A stretch of DNA of 64,000 bases from Micrococcales bacterium (lineage in GTDB: Bacteria > Actinomycetota > Actinomycetes > S36-B12 > UBA10799). This document shows positions 26,324-34,146 of the stretch, one piece after another. Made by a program: the position numbers and the translations under genes. Under the pieces are notes generated by a model that saw only the letters and a program-made list of their open reading frames with translations, did no database searches and was not told where the DNA came from. How positions within the stretch are numbered: the stretch's first letter is position 1; every line of letters begins with the position of its first letter. Location of the stretch: NCBI GenBank assembly GCA_016703125.1, contig JADJCR010000007.1:82274-146273 (forward strand), written 5' to 3'.

Positions 26324-26626
26324 ATGGAGTGGACGTTCACCGCGGAACTGTGGGTCTGGGATGCGCGGCGGTCGGACACGTGGGTCTTCGTGACGGTCCC
26401 GCCGGACGTCAGTGGGGACATCTAGGACGCCGCCGACGCGCGCGGGCCGCGGGCGGGGTTCGGCTCGGTCAAGGTGCAAGCGCGGATCGGTGCCACGGTG
26501 TGGACCACGTCCGTCTTCCCCGATGGCGGCGCCGGCTGCTTCGTGCTTCCGCTCAAGCGCGCGGTGCGGGAGGCCAACGGGATCGGCCCGGGGGACGAGG
26601 CGGCGGTCACGCTGGAGGTGATCTGA
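26324..26626 (+). pseudogene. DUF1905-like protein interrupted by an in-frame TAG
   Basis: ATG 26324 gives MEWTFTAELWVWDARRSDTW and DVSGDI, then TAG at 26423-26425, then the same frame continues DAADARGPRAGFGSVKVQAR and FVLPLKRAVREANGIGPGDE to a stop at 26626. The joined product (100 residues) has the length and pattern of a DUF1905 beta-barrel protein. A single G-to-T change at a GAG codon would explain the stop. Function of the family is unknown. Confidence 0.65.
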
Positions 26627-26629
26627 GGC

Positions 26630-26785
26630 CGCCGGCACCAGCCGGTGGAACTTCGCAACTGTGCCGCGGCGCCACCGCAGCCGGTCGTCGGACTTCAGCC
26701 CGGTGAGTCCCACCACCCGCAGGGTCCCGGCCTTCGCGCTCGTGTGACGCAGGGGGACCGGATCGGGCGCGAGCAACACGGAGCC
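26630..26785 (-). pseudogene. Fragment of the secreted-protein C-terminal domain
   Basis: On the minus strand LAPDPVPLRHTSAKAGTLRV and VGLTGLKSDDRLRWRRGTV match the last ~50 residues of the secreted genes at 31054 and 40080 (LAPDPVAARYTI ... LKVLGLTGS). Only this C-terminal part remains. It shows that the exoprotein family once extended to, or was copied into, this spot. Confidence 0.6.
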
Positions 26786-26882
26786 TCGAGACGGTGTGGC
26801 CCGTACGCAGTGCGCGGACTGTCGTGTCCACTTGCGCAAGGTGCAGCGCAGCTGTTGCCCGGCCGGGGCAGCAGTCCGCCGT

Positions 26883-28145
26883 CTACACGCGCGTCTGAAG
26901 CGGGGAGGCGAGGCCCAGTCGCCCTTCCGCATCACTGAGCACGAGCTCGTTCCACTCTGCGATCGCTTTCCGGTTCTCCGTGGACAGCTCGCGATCGCTG
27001 AGAATACTGGCCATCGGCAGGCTGCTGACTCCCAGCTGCAGACTTGCGAGGTCGAGCAGTTGCGCGATGACGTCCTGCTCCTTCTCGTCGAAGCGATCCA
27101 GCGGCAGGGGCGCGCTGGGATCCTCATCCTCGATGCGCACCTCGAGGCGCACTAGGGGCTTGAGACCCGACGACCGGATCTTCTCGAAGATCGCGGCGGC
27201 CCGGCCGGCCCAGGTTGCGAACTGCTGGAGGTCGTTGCCGAACGTGGCTTGGGTGTTCTGGATCGCGCGCAGTTCCGCGTTGCCGTCCCGCTCGCGCTCG
27301 TTGAGACGTTTGCGTTGGCGGTAGGCGACGACGCCCATGACCCCGAGCGCCGGCACCGCGATCAGCCCCGAAAGGAGCGCCGCACCTCCTGCCACGCCCA
27401 AGCCACCGGAGGCCAGGGAACCGCCGCCGAGTGCGGCCAGCGTCGCGCTGCTGGCCGCCGCCCCACTCAATGCCGAGATGGCCGTGCCGGTCGATGCGGT
27501 GGCCCACGCAGCGGTCGCCGTCAACGCGCCGTAGGCGGCCACTCCACCCGCTGCCGCACCCGCCCCTGCTCCCGCGGCGGTCAGCCCGGCCGAGCGCACC
27601 AACTCCCTCTTGAGCCGCGCGTGCTGGAGCTCGAGCCGTTGCTGTTCGGTGGGGTGTTCGGGCTCCTGTGGATCCGTGGTCAGGTGCTCACGGATGTCGG
27701 GGATCCGGGCCGTGGCGGCGATGAAGGGGAGGAGGAACTCGTCGCGCACCCGATCGTGCGCGGCCACCAGTTCCTTGGTCGCCTCTCCGGTGAGTTCGTC
27801 GAGGAGTTCGGCTTCCTTGAGGATCTCCTCCTCCAGCGCGGCGTTCTCCTCCGCCTGCGGGCCGACGGCGACGCGCTTGGCCACGCTGCGCAGTCGCGAG
27901 GAGCGCGACGCCCCCAGCCCGGCGTCTGCATAGAGTTCCTCGGGCGTGGTCTGCAGCGCCTCGGCGATGCGGCTCAACCGGCTCAGCGGCGGGGAGATGA
28001 CACCATGCTCGATTCGCGACACGGTGACCCCGCCGCCCTGCCCGTAGCCGACCTCGGCGGCTAGCTTCTCCTGCGTCAGATTCAGCTCGCGACGCCGGTT
28101 GCGGATCGCCTGCCCCAGTCGCTGGGCCTCGGTGCTGTCAGACAT
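26883..28145 (-). CDS. Xre-type HTH protein with a glycine-zipper membrane module
   Basis: 420 residues. The N-terminal HTH (residues ~9-70) has LGQAIRNRRRELNLTQEKLA and SRIEHGVISPPLSRLSRIAE. A charged helical region follows, then a Gly/Ala-rich hydrophobic block (~190-275) with GTAISALSGAAASSATLAAL and GGGSLASGGLGVAGGAALL, a glycine-zipper pattern suited to membrane insertion or pore formation. A basic stretch (YRQRKRLNERERDGN) and a C-terminal helical domain complete it. It is divergent from a small membrane-anchored coiled-coil gene at 28266. The layout (sensor HTH plus membrane module) could be an effector or a membrane-tethered regulator; function unknown. Confidence 0.65.
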   Translation of the reverse strand: MSDSTEAQRLGQAIRNRRRELNLTQEKLAAEVGYGQGGGVTVSRIEHGVISPPLSRLSRIAEALQTTPEELYADAGLGASRSSRLRSVAKRVAVGPQAEENAALEEEILKEAELLDELTGEATKELVAAHDRVRDEFLLPFIAATARIPDIREHLTTDPQEPEHPTEQQRLELQHARLKRELVRSAGLTAAGAGAGAAAGGVAAYGALTATAAWATASTGTAISALSGAAASSATLAALGGGSLASGGLGVAGGAALLSGLIAVPALGVMGVVAYRQRKRLNERERDGNAELRAIQNTQATFGNDLQQFATWAGRAAAIFEKIRSSGLKPLVRLEVRIEDEDPSAPLPLDRFDEKEQDVIAQLLDLASLQLGVSSLPMASILSDRELSTENRKAIAEWNELVLSDAEGRLGLASPLQTRV

Positions 28146-28160
28146 GCTCTCACCCTATCC

Positions 28161-28214
28161 AACTAAGCGTTGGAAGCCTTGACTTAGCATTGCAGACAGT
28201 TCTCCGCTAAGTTC
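28161..28214. promoter_or_regulatory. CTAAG/CTTAG operator cluster between divergent genes
   Basis: CTAAG at 28163, CTTAG at 28183 and CTAAG at 28207 form inverted and direct half-sites within 50 bases, upstream of both the HTH-membrane gene and the small gene. The HTH protein is the obvious candidate binder. Confidence 0.45.
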
Positions 28215-28265
28215 CAGCGAATGGGGGGCAGTCATGACCCACCACCTGAGGAACGGAGTAGAGGG

Positions 28266-28589
28266 ATGAGCAAGGCCCGGGAAGACGCAAGCATCGTCGG
28301 ACTCGTCATGATGGCCGGCGCCCTGGTCGCCGGGGGAGCGGCGGGAGCGTCGCACCTCGTCGAAAGGGCGAACCGCAAGCGCAACCTGCAGCGTCAGCGA
28401 GAGTCGCGGGAAGCGGTGCACGAGGCGGTGCAGGCCGAGATCGAACTCGCCGACCTCAAGCGCGAGGCGGCCCTGCGCGGCGTCGACGTGAGCTTCGTCG
28501 AGCAGGAGTGCCGGACTGCCATCGACGGAAATGGCTCGGTGCAACACGTGCGCGAGTTGATCGCGGCGGTGCGGGGGAGTATGTCTTGA
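28266..28589 (+). CDS. Small single-pass membrane protein with a charged helical tail
   Basis: 107 residues, good ribosome site (GGAGTAGAGGG). A hydrophobic segment (VGLVMMAGALVAGGAAGASH, residues ~10-30) precedes a highly charged helix (RKRNLQRQRESREAVHEAVQ) that could be a coiled coil. No family is recognised. Its head-to-head position with the HTH/glycine-zipper gene and the shared operator cluster suggest the two act together. Confidence 0.55.
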   Translation: MSKAREDASIVGLVMMAGALVAGGAAGASHLVERANRKRNLQRQRESREAVHEAVQAEIELADLKREAALRGVDVSFVEQECRTAIDGNGSVQHVRELIAAVRGSMS

Positions 28590-28707
28590 CGAATGCGTCC
28601 TGGAACGCTACCGGCAGCTGACATTCGTCAGCTGGCCTGAGGCTGCCTCAGCTGCTTCCCGGTACCGTGCAACATGTGAACGCGCGCACCCCGACCGGCT
28701 GCATCCG

Positions 28708-29655
28708 ATGAGTGGCGGCCTCGCTGCGCTGCTCGACGACATCGCCACGCTTGCGCGCGCGGCCGCAGCCTCGATCGACGACGTGGCCGCCGGCGCGGGC
28801 AAGGCGAGCGCGAAGGCCGCAGGTGTGATCGTCGACGACACCGCGGTGACCCCGCGTTACGTGACCGGCATCGCACCCGAGCGCGAGTTGCCGATGATCA
28901 AGCGGATCGCGGTCGGCTCGCTGCGCAACAAACTGCTGATCATCCTGCCCGTCGCGCTGCTACTCAGTGAACTGCTCCCGGGGCTGCTGACGCCGATCCT
29001 GATGGTCGGCGGTGCCTACCTGTGCTTCGAGGGCGCGGAGAAACTGTGGGAGATGGCGCGCCCCCATGAGCATGGCGTGGAGGAGCCGGTCGTGCTGCAG
29101 GGCCAGGAAGCTGAGGACCAGCTCGTGCGCAGCGCGGTGCGCACCGACCTGATCCTGTCCGCCGAGATCATGGTGATCGCGCTCAACGAGGTCGCCGACG
29201 AGAGCCTGCTTGCCCGGGCCATGATCCTGATCATCGTCGCGTTCGCGATCACCGCGGGCGTGTACGGCGTGGTCGCACTGATCGTGAAGATGGACGACGT
29301 CGGCCTCAAGCTCGCCCGTGGGCGACGCGGCGGCGCGGCGGCGTTCGGCCGCGGGCTATTGCGGGCGATGCCGATCGTGCTCGCCGTGCTCGCCAACCTG
29401 GGCCTGGCGGCGATGCTGTGGGTCGGCGGCCACATCCTGCTCGGCGGCCTCGACGAACTCGGCGTGCATGTGTTCTACGACTTCGTACACGGGCTCGAGG
29501 CTGACGTTCACCACGGCGCTGCCGGCTGGCTGGTGAACACCGTATTCTCCGCACTGCTCGGCCTGCTCGTCGGCGCGATCATCGTGGCGGTGATGCACCT
29601 CTTCGCTCACTTCCGCGGCGGCGGACATGGTGATGCCGAGGTCACGGCGGCCTAG
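28708..29655 (+). CDS. DUF808 family membrane protein (YedI-like)
   Basis: 315 residues. The N-terminus MSGGLAALLDDIATLARAAA and DDTAVTPRYVTGIAPERELP are diagnostic of DUF808/YedI. Several transmembrane helices follow (LLIILPVALLLSELLPGLL; MILIIVAFAITAGVYGVVAL; VFSALLGLLVGAIIVAVMHL) and a His-rich loop near the end. An inner-membrane protein of unknown function. Intact and apparently monocistronic; start ATG at 28708. Confidence 0.9.
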   Translation: MSGGLAALLDDIATLARAAAASIDDVAAGAGKASAKAAGVIVDDTAVTPRYVTGIAPERELPMIKRIAVGSLRNKLLIILPVALLLSELLPGLLTPILMVGGAYLCFEGAEKLWEMARPHEHGVEEPVVLQGQEAEDQLVRSAVRTDLILSAEIMVIALNEVADESLLARAMILIIVAFAITAGVYGVVALIVKMDDVGLKLARGRRGGAAAFGRGLLRAMPIVLAVLANLGLAAMLWVGGHILLGGLDELGVHVFYDFVHGLEADVHHGAAGWLVNTVFSALLGLLVGAIIVAVMHLFAHFRGGGHGDAEVTAA

Positions 29656-29689
29656 AGTCCTTGCCCGACCGTTGTCATGCGGGGGTCGC

Positions 29690-30110
29690 CAACGACCGCA
29701 ACCGAGGCGTACGTGTTGCGGCGAAACGGGGACGGCCACCTGCGCATGGCGGGATCGGTGCCAGTCCGCGCCTGCCTCCACGCGCCCGGCCTGCTGGAGG
29801 CTTCAGTGGCTCGTCACTCAGGCCACGGCCTTCGGTCCGAGGTCTATCCCGATCGTGCGTGCCAGGGGCCGCTGCCTTGTTGCAGTCGATCGCCAATGCT
29901 CACGCACTTGTGGACGGCAACAAGAGACTCGCTTGTGGCAGCGACGATCGCGTTACTGGGCGTCAACGGCCAACGGGTTGACGTTGCCCCAACGAGCTGG
30001 CCTACGTACGGGTGCTGGCCGTCGTTGCTGGGGAGTGCGATGACGTCACGGAGATGGCCCTGCTGCTGCGTGGCCGGGTGGCGTGGAGTTGGCTTCCTCG
30101 CGTGCCGTGA
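29690..30110 (+). pseudogene. Doc/Fic-type toxin remnant
   Basis: Pieces in different frames reconstruct a Doc protein: GLLEASVARH, then (shifted) LLQSIANAHALVDGNKRLA with the HxxxDGNKR core, then AATIALLGVNGQRVD, then ELAYVRVLAVVAGECDDVTE to a stop at 30110. At least three shifts are needed. It parallels the intact Doc at 46530 (NHALVDGNKRLALAAVIAFL). No antitoxin gene precedes it. A dead TA locus. Confidence 0.65.
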
Positions 30111-30117
30111 GTCGATA

Positions 30118-30157
30118 GTTGGGTAATCACGTGCAACTGGGTTGCACCTCGCTACCG
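30118..30157. repeat. REP-like palindromic element, copy 2
   Basis: TTGGGTAATCACGTGCAACT then GGGTTGCACCTCGCTACC. It lies just after the Doc remnant and before the end of the secreted gene at 30222. Confidence 0.65.
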
Positions 30158-30221
30158 GACTTCGCCGCCCGCGGCAAGGCGGCCAGCTCGGCGCCGGGCG
30201 CCGCGCACCTGCCGGTATTCC

Positions 30222-31049
30222 TCAGGGCATGGACCCCCAGTACCACTCGAGGTCGCCGCCGACCGACATCCGTAAGTGGGTGGAGCGCATAGCGCCGTTG
30301 TACCGGGCGCGAATCGTCATGCTGGTGAAGTGGCCGTTCCTTGGCCGGCTCAAGGTGACACGGGCCTTTCGCGACGACCAACATTCGACTCCGCAGTACG
30401 CCCAGAGGGTGCCCAGGCCCTTCGCCTTATGCCGGTTCCACACCCGCCACGTCAGGTGTCCCTCGTTCTTTCCCCACGTGAGGCGTCCCAGCACTGTGTC
30501 GGAGGTGTAGCCGATGTGAGACGGCCTCGTGACGAACTTCCCGGAATTCACGTCGTCCAGCACAGTCACCGCCGAGGCCGCGGCAGTCCCCTCGCGCACG
30601 GTCGCTGCCCAAGGGCAGACCGCCCGCCACCGCGCCGGCGTGGTCACTCGGGCCGTCTCAACGAGCCGGTCGCCCGTTGTGGTCCCGGTGATGAAGTCCG
30701 ACCTACTGACCCGGCGCCAATCATCGACGGTTCCGAGTGCGTACTTGACCCGTGGCATCCCGTGCCGGATGCGCCACGTCACGGCGACCTTCTCGTCGGA
30801 GTACAGCCGAAACACGCCTTTCATTCGCACGCGGTCGCCGTCGCGACGGCCGGACAGACAGACGCGTCCTTCGAAGAACCGACCGTGGGCCCAGTACTTC
30901 CCGCCTCGTCGGATGACCACCATGCCGCCGGTCCACACGCCGGGGTCGCGATCCAACCAGTAGTCGACCCGGGTGCTGCTGGCAGTCGCAGCGGGGGCCA
31001 CGATGCCAGCGAGCGCGAAGGCCAACAGAACGATCATCAACCGTCGCAT
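30222..31049 (-). CDS. Secreted protein, exoprotein family A
   Basis: 275 residues. A clean signal peptide (MRRLMIVLLAFALAGIVAP) is followed by TRVDYWLDRDP, GGMVVIRRGGKYWAHGRFFE and a Cys in GRVCLSGRR. The first ~150 residues are closely related to the gene at 39119; the C-terminal parts differ entirely. The mature part is beta-rich with a few Cys (AVCPW, YCGVECW). Function unknown. It follows family B (31054) after only four bases, as in the second copy, so the pair is probably one transcript. Confidence 0.7.
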   Translation of the reverse strand: MRRLMIVLLAFALAGIVAPAATASSTRVDYWLDRDPGVWTGGMVVIRRGGKYWAHGRFFEGRVCLSGRRDGDRVRMKGVFRLYSDEKVAVTWRIRHGMPRVKYALGTVDDWRRVSRSDFITGTTTGDRLVETARVTTPARWRAVCPWAATVREGTAAASAVTVLDDVNSGKFVTRPSHIGYTSDTVLGRLTWGKNEGHLTWRVWNRHKAKGLGTLWAYCGVECWSSRKARVTLSRPRNGHFTSMTIRARYNGAMRSTHLRMSVGGDLEWYWGSMP

Positions 31050-31053
31050 CGCC

Positions 31054-32069
31054 TCACCCCACCGGCTTGAAGGTGCGGCACCACTGGCCGGTGTTGCCGA
31101 CCGCGTCGGGCACTAACTTGAAGTACTTCTGCACGCTGCCGCGCCGCCACGGGAGGCGGTCCTCAGACACCGATCCGGTCAATCCGAGCACCTTGAGCTT
31201 GCCGCCCTTCTTGCGGATCGTGTACCGGGCCGCGACGGGGTCGGGTGCCAGGCGCTGCTCCTTGCCCACGAACTTCTTGCCGCGCAACGTCCCCCACGAG
31301 CAGTACGTCCCATCGCCCGGGTAACTCCCCTCATCGCGGTAGAGGCGCAGTTTCGCCCCGGAGCGCCACAGGCGCAGCATCTGGTACGTACCGCCGGCGG
31401 GCTTGATCCACACCGACGCACCGTTGGGCACGCGACTGGCGACGGCCACGGCGGCGGTCAGCCCGGAGTCGAAGCAGTACGGTCCCTGCTGGATGCCCAG
31501 GCCGCCCTTGTTCGTGCGGTCCATGTTCAGGTCGTCGCGCAACGTCGGCTGCGTGGGGCTCGCCCAGGCGCGGATCACGTACCGCCCGGGCGCAGCCGGT
31601 GGAATGGTCCGGTTCACGGAACGCTGCGTGCGCACCCGCACTGTCGCCCGCGGCTTGTCCGTCCCCGCCCAGCAGTACGACGCCCGCTTGCCCTGCGCGG
31701 AAGCGAACCACCCGACTCTGGAGCCCACTGGGTTGTCGGCGTAGTGCAGGGCGACCATCGGTACCGATCCGCCCCCGTCGTACTTGCCTGCATCGAGTTC
31801 GAATGACAGGCCCCGCGTCGTCGAGGTCGGAACCGCCAGGCGTGCCACTCCCTTGCGCACCTTCGCCGACTTGCGCCAGGTGACGGAGTCGTCGATGGCG
31901 TCCCACCCGGGTGCACGCTGTGCACGGCGGTCACCTTGCAGCCGTTGCAGTCCGCCACGCGGATGGCCAGGTCGGTGCTGTCAGCCAGGGCGGGTGCGCC
32001 TGCGACGCCGAGTGCCCCGGCGGCCGTCACAGTCACGAGAAGCAGTCGGCGAGATCCCCCGTTGATCAT
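31054..32069 (-). CDS. Secreted protein, exoprotein family B, one frameshift
   Basis: Start ATG 32069 with signal peptide (SRRLLLVTVTAAGALGVAG). The mature protein starts with a metal- or disulfide-like VADCNGCKV. A shift at 31902-31911 (one G short) must be mended to go from HSVHPG to WDAIDDSVTW and RKGVARLAVPTSTTRG. The rest is open to 31054: SYCWAGTDKPRATVRVR, SVWIKPAGGTYQMLRLW and the end LTGSVSEDRLPWRRGSVQKY. About 338 residues when mended. The DC..C start is shared with 40080 and 40756. Function unknown. TACGCT six bases upstream of the ATG suggests a leaderless promoter. Confidence 0.65.
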
Positions 32070-32075
32070 GGTCCG

Positions 32076-32081
32076 AGCGTA
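32076..32081 (-). promoter_or_regulatory. Probable -10 box of the family B gene, leaderless
   Basis: TACGCT on the minus strand, six bases before the ATG at 32069. The second copy of the locus keeps the same box and spacing before 40621. Confidence 0.45.
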
Positions 32082-32095
32082 TCCCGAGGGACCAT

Positions 32096-32148
32096 AACAA
32101 GATCAGATCTTCTGCGGAATCGACCCCACCGCGCGACCGCTGCGCGTT
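32096..32148. repeat. 53-bp direct repeat, left of YefM-YoeB
   Basis: Begins AACAAGATCA and ends CTGCGCGTT; about 80% identical by eye to 32835-32886 in the same orientation. The two copies bracket the TA pair. A shorter related stretch occurs near 40645 upstream of a family B gene. Confidence 0.55.
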
Positions 32149-32284
32149 CGGGATCGGACGCCGACCTCAAGCGCGAGACCGCCTGGCGCCGCCGGGCTGC
32201 GTGTCTTTGTGCAAACACCTGTCGACTCAGTTGCGGGATATTCACCACGTCGGATCGGCGGGTTGACGCTGCCTGAGACGGCCC

Positions 32285-32300
32285 GTACAGTTTTCTGTAC
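32285..32300. promoter_or_regulatory. YefM-YoeB operator palindrome
   Basis: GTACAGTTTTCTGTAC, a perfect 6-bp-arm palindrome with TTTT spacer, 15 bases before yefM. It resembles the TGTACA-type core reported for yefM-yoeB operators, so autorepression by YefM is expected. Confidence 0.7.
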
Positions 32301-32314
32301 AGGGAGGTTCGAGC

Positions 32315-32575
32315 ATGAAGACGATGAGTTACACGGAATCGCGGAAGCGCTACGCGGAAGTCCTGGATTCCGTGGTCAACGACCGCGAAGAGGTCGTCAT
32401 CACCCGCGCCGGTCACGAGCCGGTCGTGATCGTCTCGCTGGCCGACTTCGAGTCCCTGCGCGAAACCGCCTACCTGCTGCGTTCACCAGCCAATGCCCGC
32501 CGACTGCTCGATGCGATGCAGCGATTGGAGGCCGGGGCAGGCGCGGAGCATGCGCTTCTGGATGACGAAGGGTGA
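32315..32575 (+). CDS. yefM: YefM/Phd-type antitoxin
   Basis: 86 residues. MKTMSYTESRKRYAEVLDSV and DREEVVITRAGHEPVVIVSL are the classical YefM/Phd DNA-binding fold, followed by the toxin-binding C-terminus (YLLRSPANARRLLDAMQRLE). It is followed by yoeB with a GTGA overlap. It binds the palindrome at 32285-32300 to repress the operon and neutralises the toxin. The ribosome site AGGGAGG lies inside the operator region, so binding could also affect initiation. Confidence 0.9.
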   Translation: MKTMSYTESRKRYAEVLDSVVNDREEVVITRAGHEPVVIVSLADFESLRETAYLLRSPANARRLLDAMQRLEAGAGAEHALLDDEG

Positions 32576-32832
32576 GGTTGGTCTGGGACGAAAACGCCTG
32601 GGAGGACTACTTGTGGTGGCAAGCCCAGGACCGCAGGACGCTCAGGCGCATCAACGCGCTCATCCAGGGCATCCTCCGTCACGGAAATGAGGGCCTGGGC
32701 AAACCCGAACCGCTCAAGCACGACTCCGCCGGCTACTGGTCCCGTCGCATCGATGATCAGCACCGGCTGGTCTACAAACTGGCTGGGGACGAGGTTCGGG
32801 TCGCCGCCTGCAGCTACCACTATGGGAAATAG
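32572..32832 (+). CDS. yoeB: YoeB/Txe-family ribosome-dependent mRNA interferase
   Basis: 86 residues from GTG 32572. RLVWDENAWEDYLWWQAQDR at the start and HRLVYKLAGDEVRVAACSYH followed by the C-terminal YGK are the hallmark of YoeB, including the catalytic His/Tyr end. GLGKPEPLKHDSAGYWSRRI is the conserved middle. Cleaves mRNA in the ribosomal A site when YefM is degraded. Translationally coupled to yefM (GTGA). Intact. Confidence 0.92.
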   Translation: MRLVWDENAWEDYLWWQAQDRRTLRRINALIQGILRHGNEGLGKPEPLKHDSAGYWSRRIDDQHRLVYKLAGDEVRVAACSYHYGK

Positions 32833-32834
32833 CG

Positions 32835-32886
32835 AACAAGATCAACTCTTCTGCCGAATCGGCTCCCCCCGCGGCCGCCGCGCGTT
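32835..32886. repeat. 53-bp direct repeat, right of YefM-YoeB
   Basis: Second copy of the 32096-32148 repeat, starting two bases after the yoeB stop and running up to the leader of the next gene. Confidence 0.55.
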
Positions 32887-32916
32887 AGGCTCTGGAGCGG
32901 CAAGAAGGGGGATTTC

Positions 32917-33981
32917 ATGCGCAAGGTATTCATTCTCACGATGGCCTTGGTCGCCAGCGTTCTCGGTGCGGCACCCGCGTCGGCCGAGCCGGAGCCGGAT
33001 AACTGGATCTGGCAGGCGACCGGTCCGGTGACCACTCCGACGATCACTGGGAACATCGCGTCCAACAACGACTACGACTGGTACATGATTTACGCGGCCA
33101 GCCAATCTCAGTTGGCCATCACCCTGCAGACCTCGACGTGCGGAAGTGACCACAGCCTCGCCTTGTACGACAGCGCCGGGGACCAGATCACCTACAGGTA
33201 CGGGTCGCAGACCAAGCCGTCGACGATCAACTACACGACGGGTATCGGCACGACCAGGTACTTCCTGCGCATGCGAGGCTCCTGCATCGGTTCCTATCGG
33301 GTCGACGTGTCGCCGGCCGCGGCTCTATTGGGTGGTTCTCCGATGCCCAACAACACCGTGAAGACCGGGGAGCCGAACGAGAACGCGGACCAAGCGCAAG
33401 GGCCGTTGTCGGCCGATGTCGTTTACGTCGGTGCCGGGGAGACCTCCAACGACGAGGACTGGTTCTACTTCTACGCGAGTGCCGCCTTCAACGTCACCGC
33501 CACCTCGGGGGATAGCTGCGACGGGTCGATTGCGCTCTACGACCAGGAACGGGATCAGATCACCTACCGGTACTACGCGGACAACACCTTCGACACCATC
33601 GCGCACACGCCGACCTCTTGGCAGCTCCACTACCTGAGGGTCCGCAGTGACTGTGACGGAGGCGCCTACCGCTTCTCCATCTCGCCTGCCTCTGCCATCC
33701 AGGCTGGACCCGCTCCCGCCCCCACGGCGCCCGCACCCATGACCGGCCTGGCGTACCGCAAGACGAAGAAGACGGTGGTGGTGTACTGGGCGGCGATCGG
33801 CGGTGCCACGGGCTATCAGGTCCGGATGCGCAAGGGCTCGAAGTGGGGTGCGTGGAAGTCCACGGCGAACACGTGGAAGAGCTACAAGCGCAAGAAACTG
33901 CCCAAGGTGACGAAGGTCCGGGCTCGTGCCACCAACGCCGTGGGTGCCGGCGCCGCCCAGACCATCAGGGTGCGCCGCTAG
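32917..33981 (+). CDS. Secreted protein with two pre-peptidase C-terminal-like domains and a fibronectin-type end
   Basis: 354 residues. The signal peptide is MRKVFILTMALVASVLGAAP. Two beta-sandwich repeats follow, each with a DYDWYMIY/DEDWFYFY core and a later SLALYDSAGDQITYRYG/SIALYDQERDQITYRYY, matching PPC domains that fold next to secreted peptidases. The C-terminal Fn3-like domain (GLAYRKTKKTVVVYWAAIGG, YQVRMRKGSKWGAWK) is basic. There is no protease domain, so it is likely a binding or matrix protein. A REP-like element follows. Confidence 0.7.
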   Translation: MRKVFILTMALVASVLGAAPASAEPEPDNWIWQATGPVTTPTITGNIASNNDYDWYMIYAASQSQLAITLQTSTCGSDHSLALYDSAGDQITYRYGSQTKPSTINYTTGIGTTRYFLRMRGSCIGSYRVDVSPAAALLGGSPMPNNTVKTGEPNENADQAQGPLSADVVYVGAGETSNDEDWFYFYASAAFNVTATSGDSCDGSIALYDQERDQITYRYYADNTFDTIAHTPTSWQLHYLRVRSDCDGGAYRFSISPASAIQAGPAPAPTAPAPMTGLAYRKTKKTVVVYWAAIGGATGYQVRMRKGSKWGAWKSTANTWKSYKRKKLPKVTKVRARATNAVGAGAAQTIRVRR

Positions 33982-33996
33982 CCGCCGCCGACCGAA

Positions 33997-34037
33997 GTTG
34001 GGTAACCACGGTCAACCGGGTTGCACCTCGTTACCCG
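33997..34037. repeat. REP-like palindromic element, copy 3
   Basis: GTTGGGTAACCACGGTCAAC then CGGGTTGCACCTCGTTACCC, directly after the stop of the PPC gene. Confidence 0.7.
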
Positions 34038-34146
34038 CCGCACCAGTCGGAGCCAAGCCACCCGAATGTGCGCATCCTTGAGTCCGCGTGGGGAGGTGCC
34101 CGGCTATGCTTCCACGGGATCAAGGCGGGGATTCGAGTCTGGGGTT

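Noticed and set aside
30118..30157. REP-like copies considered as a CRISPR array
   Set aside because: Copies are kilobases apart with no spacers or cas genes.
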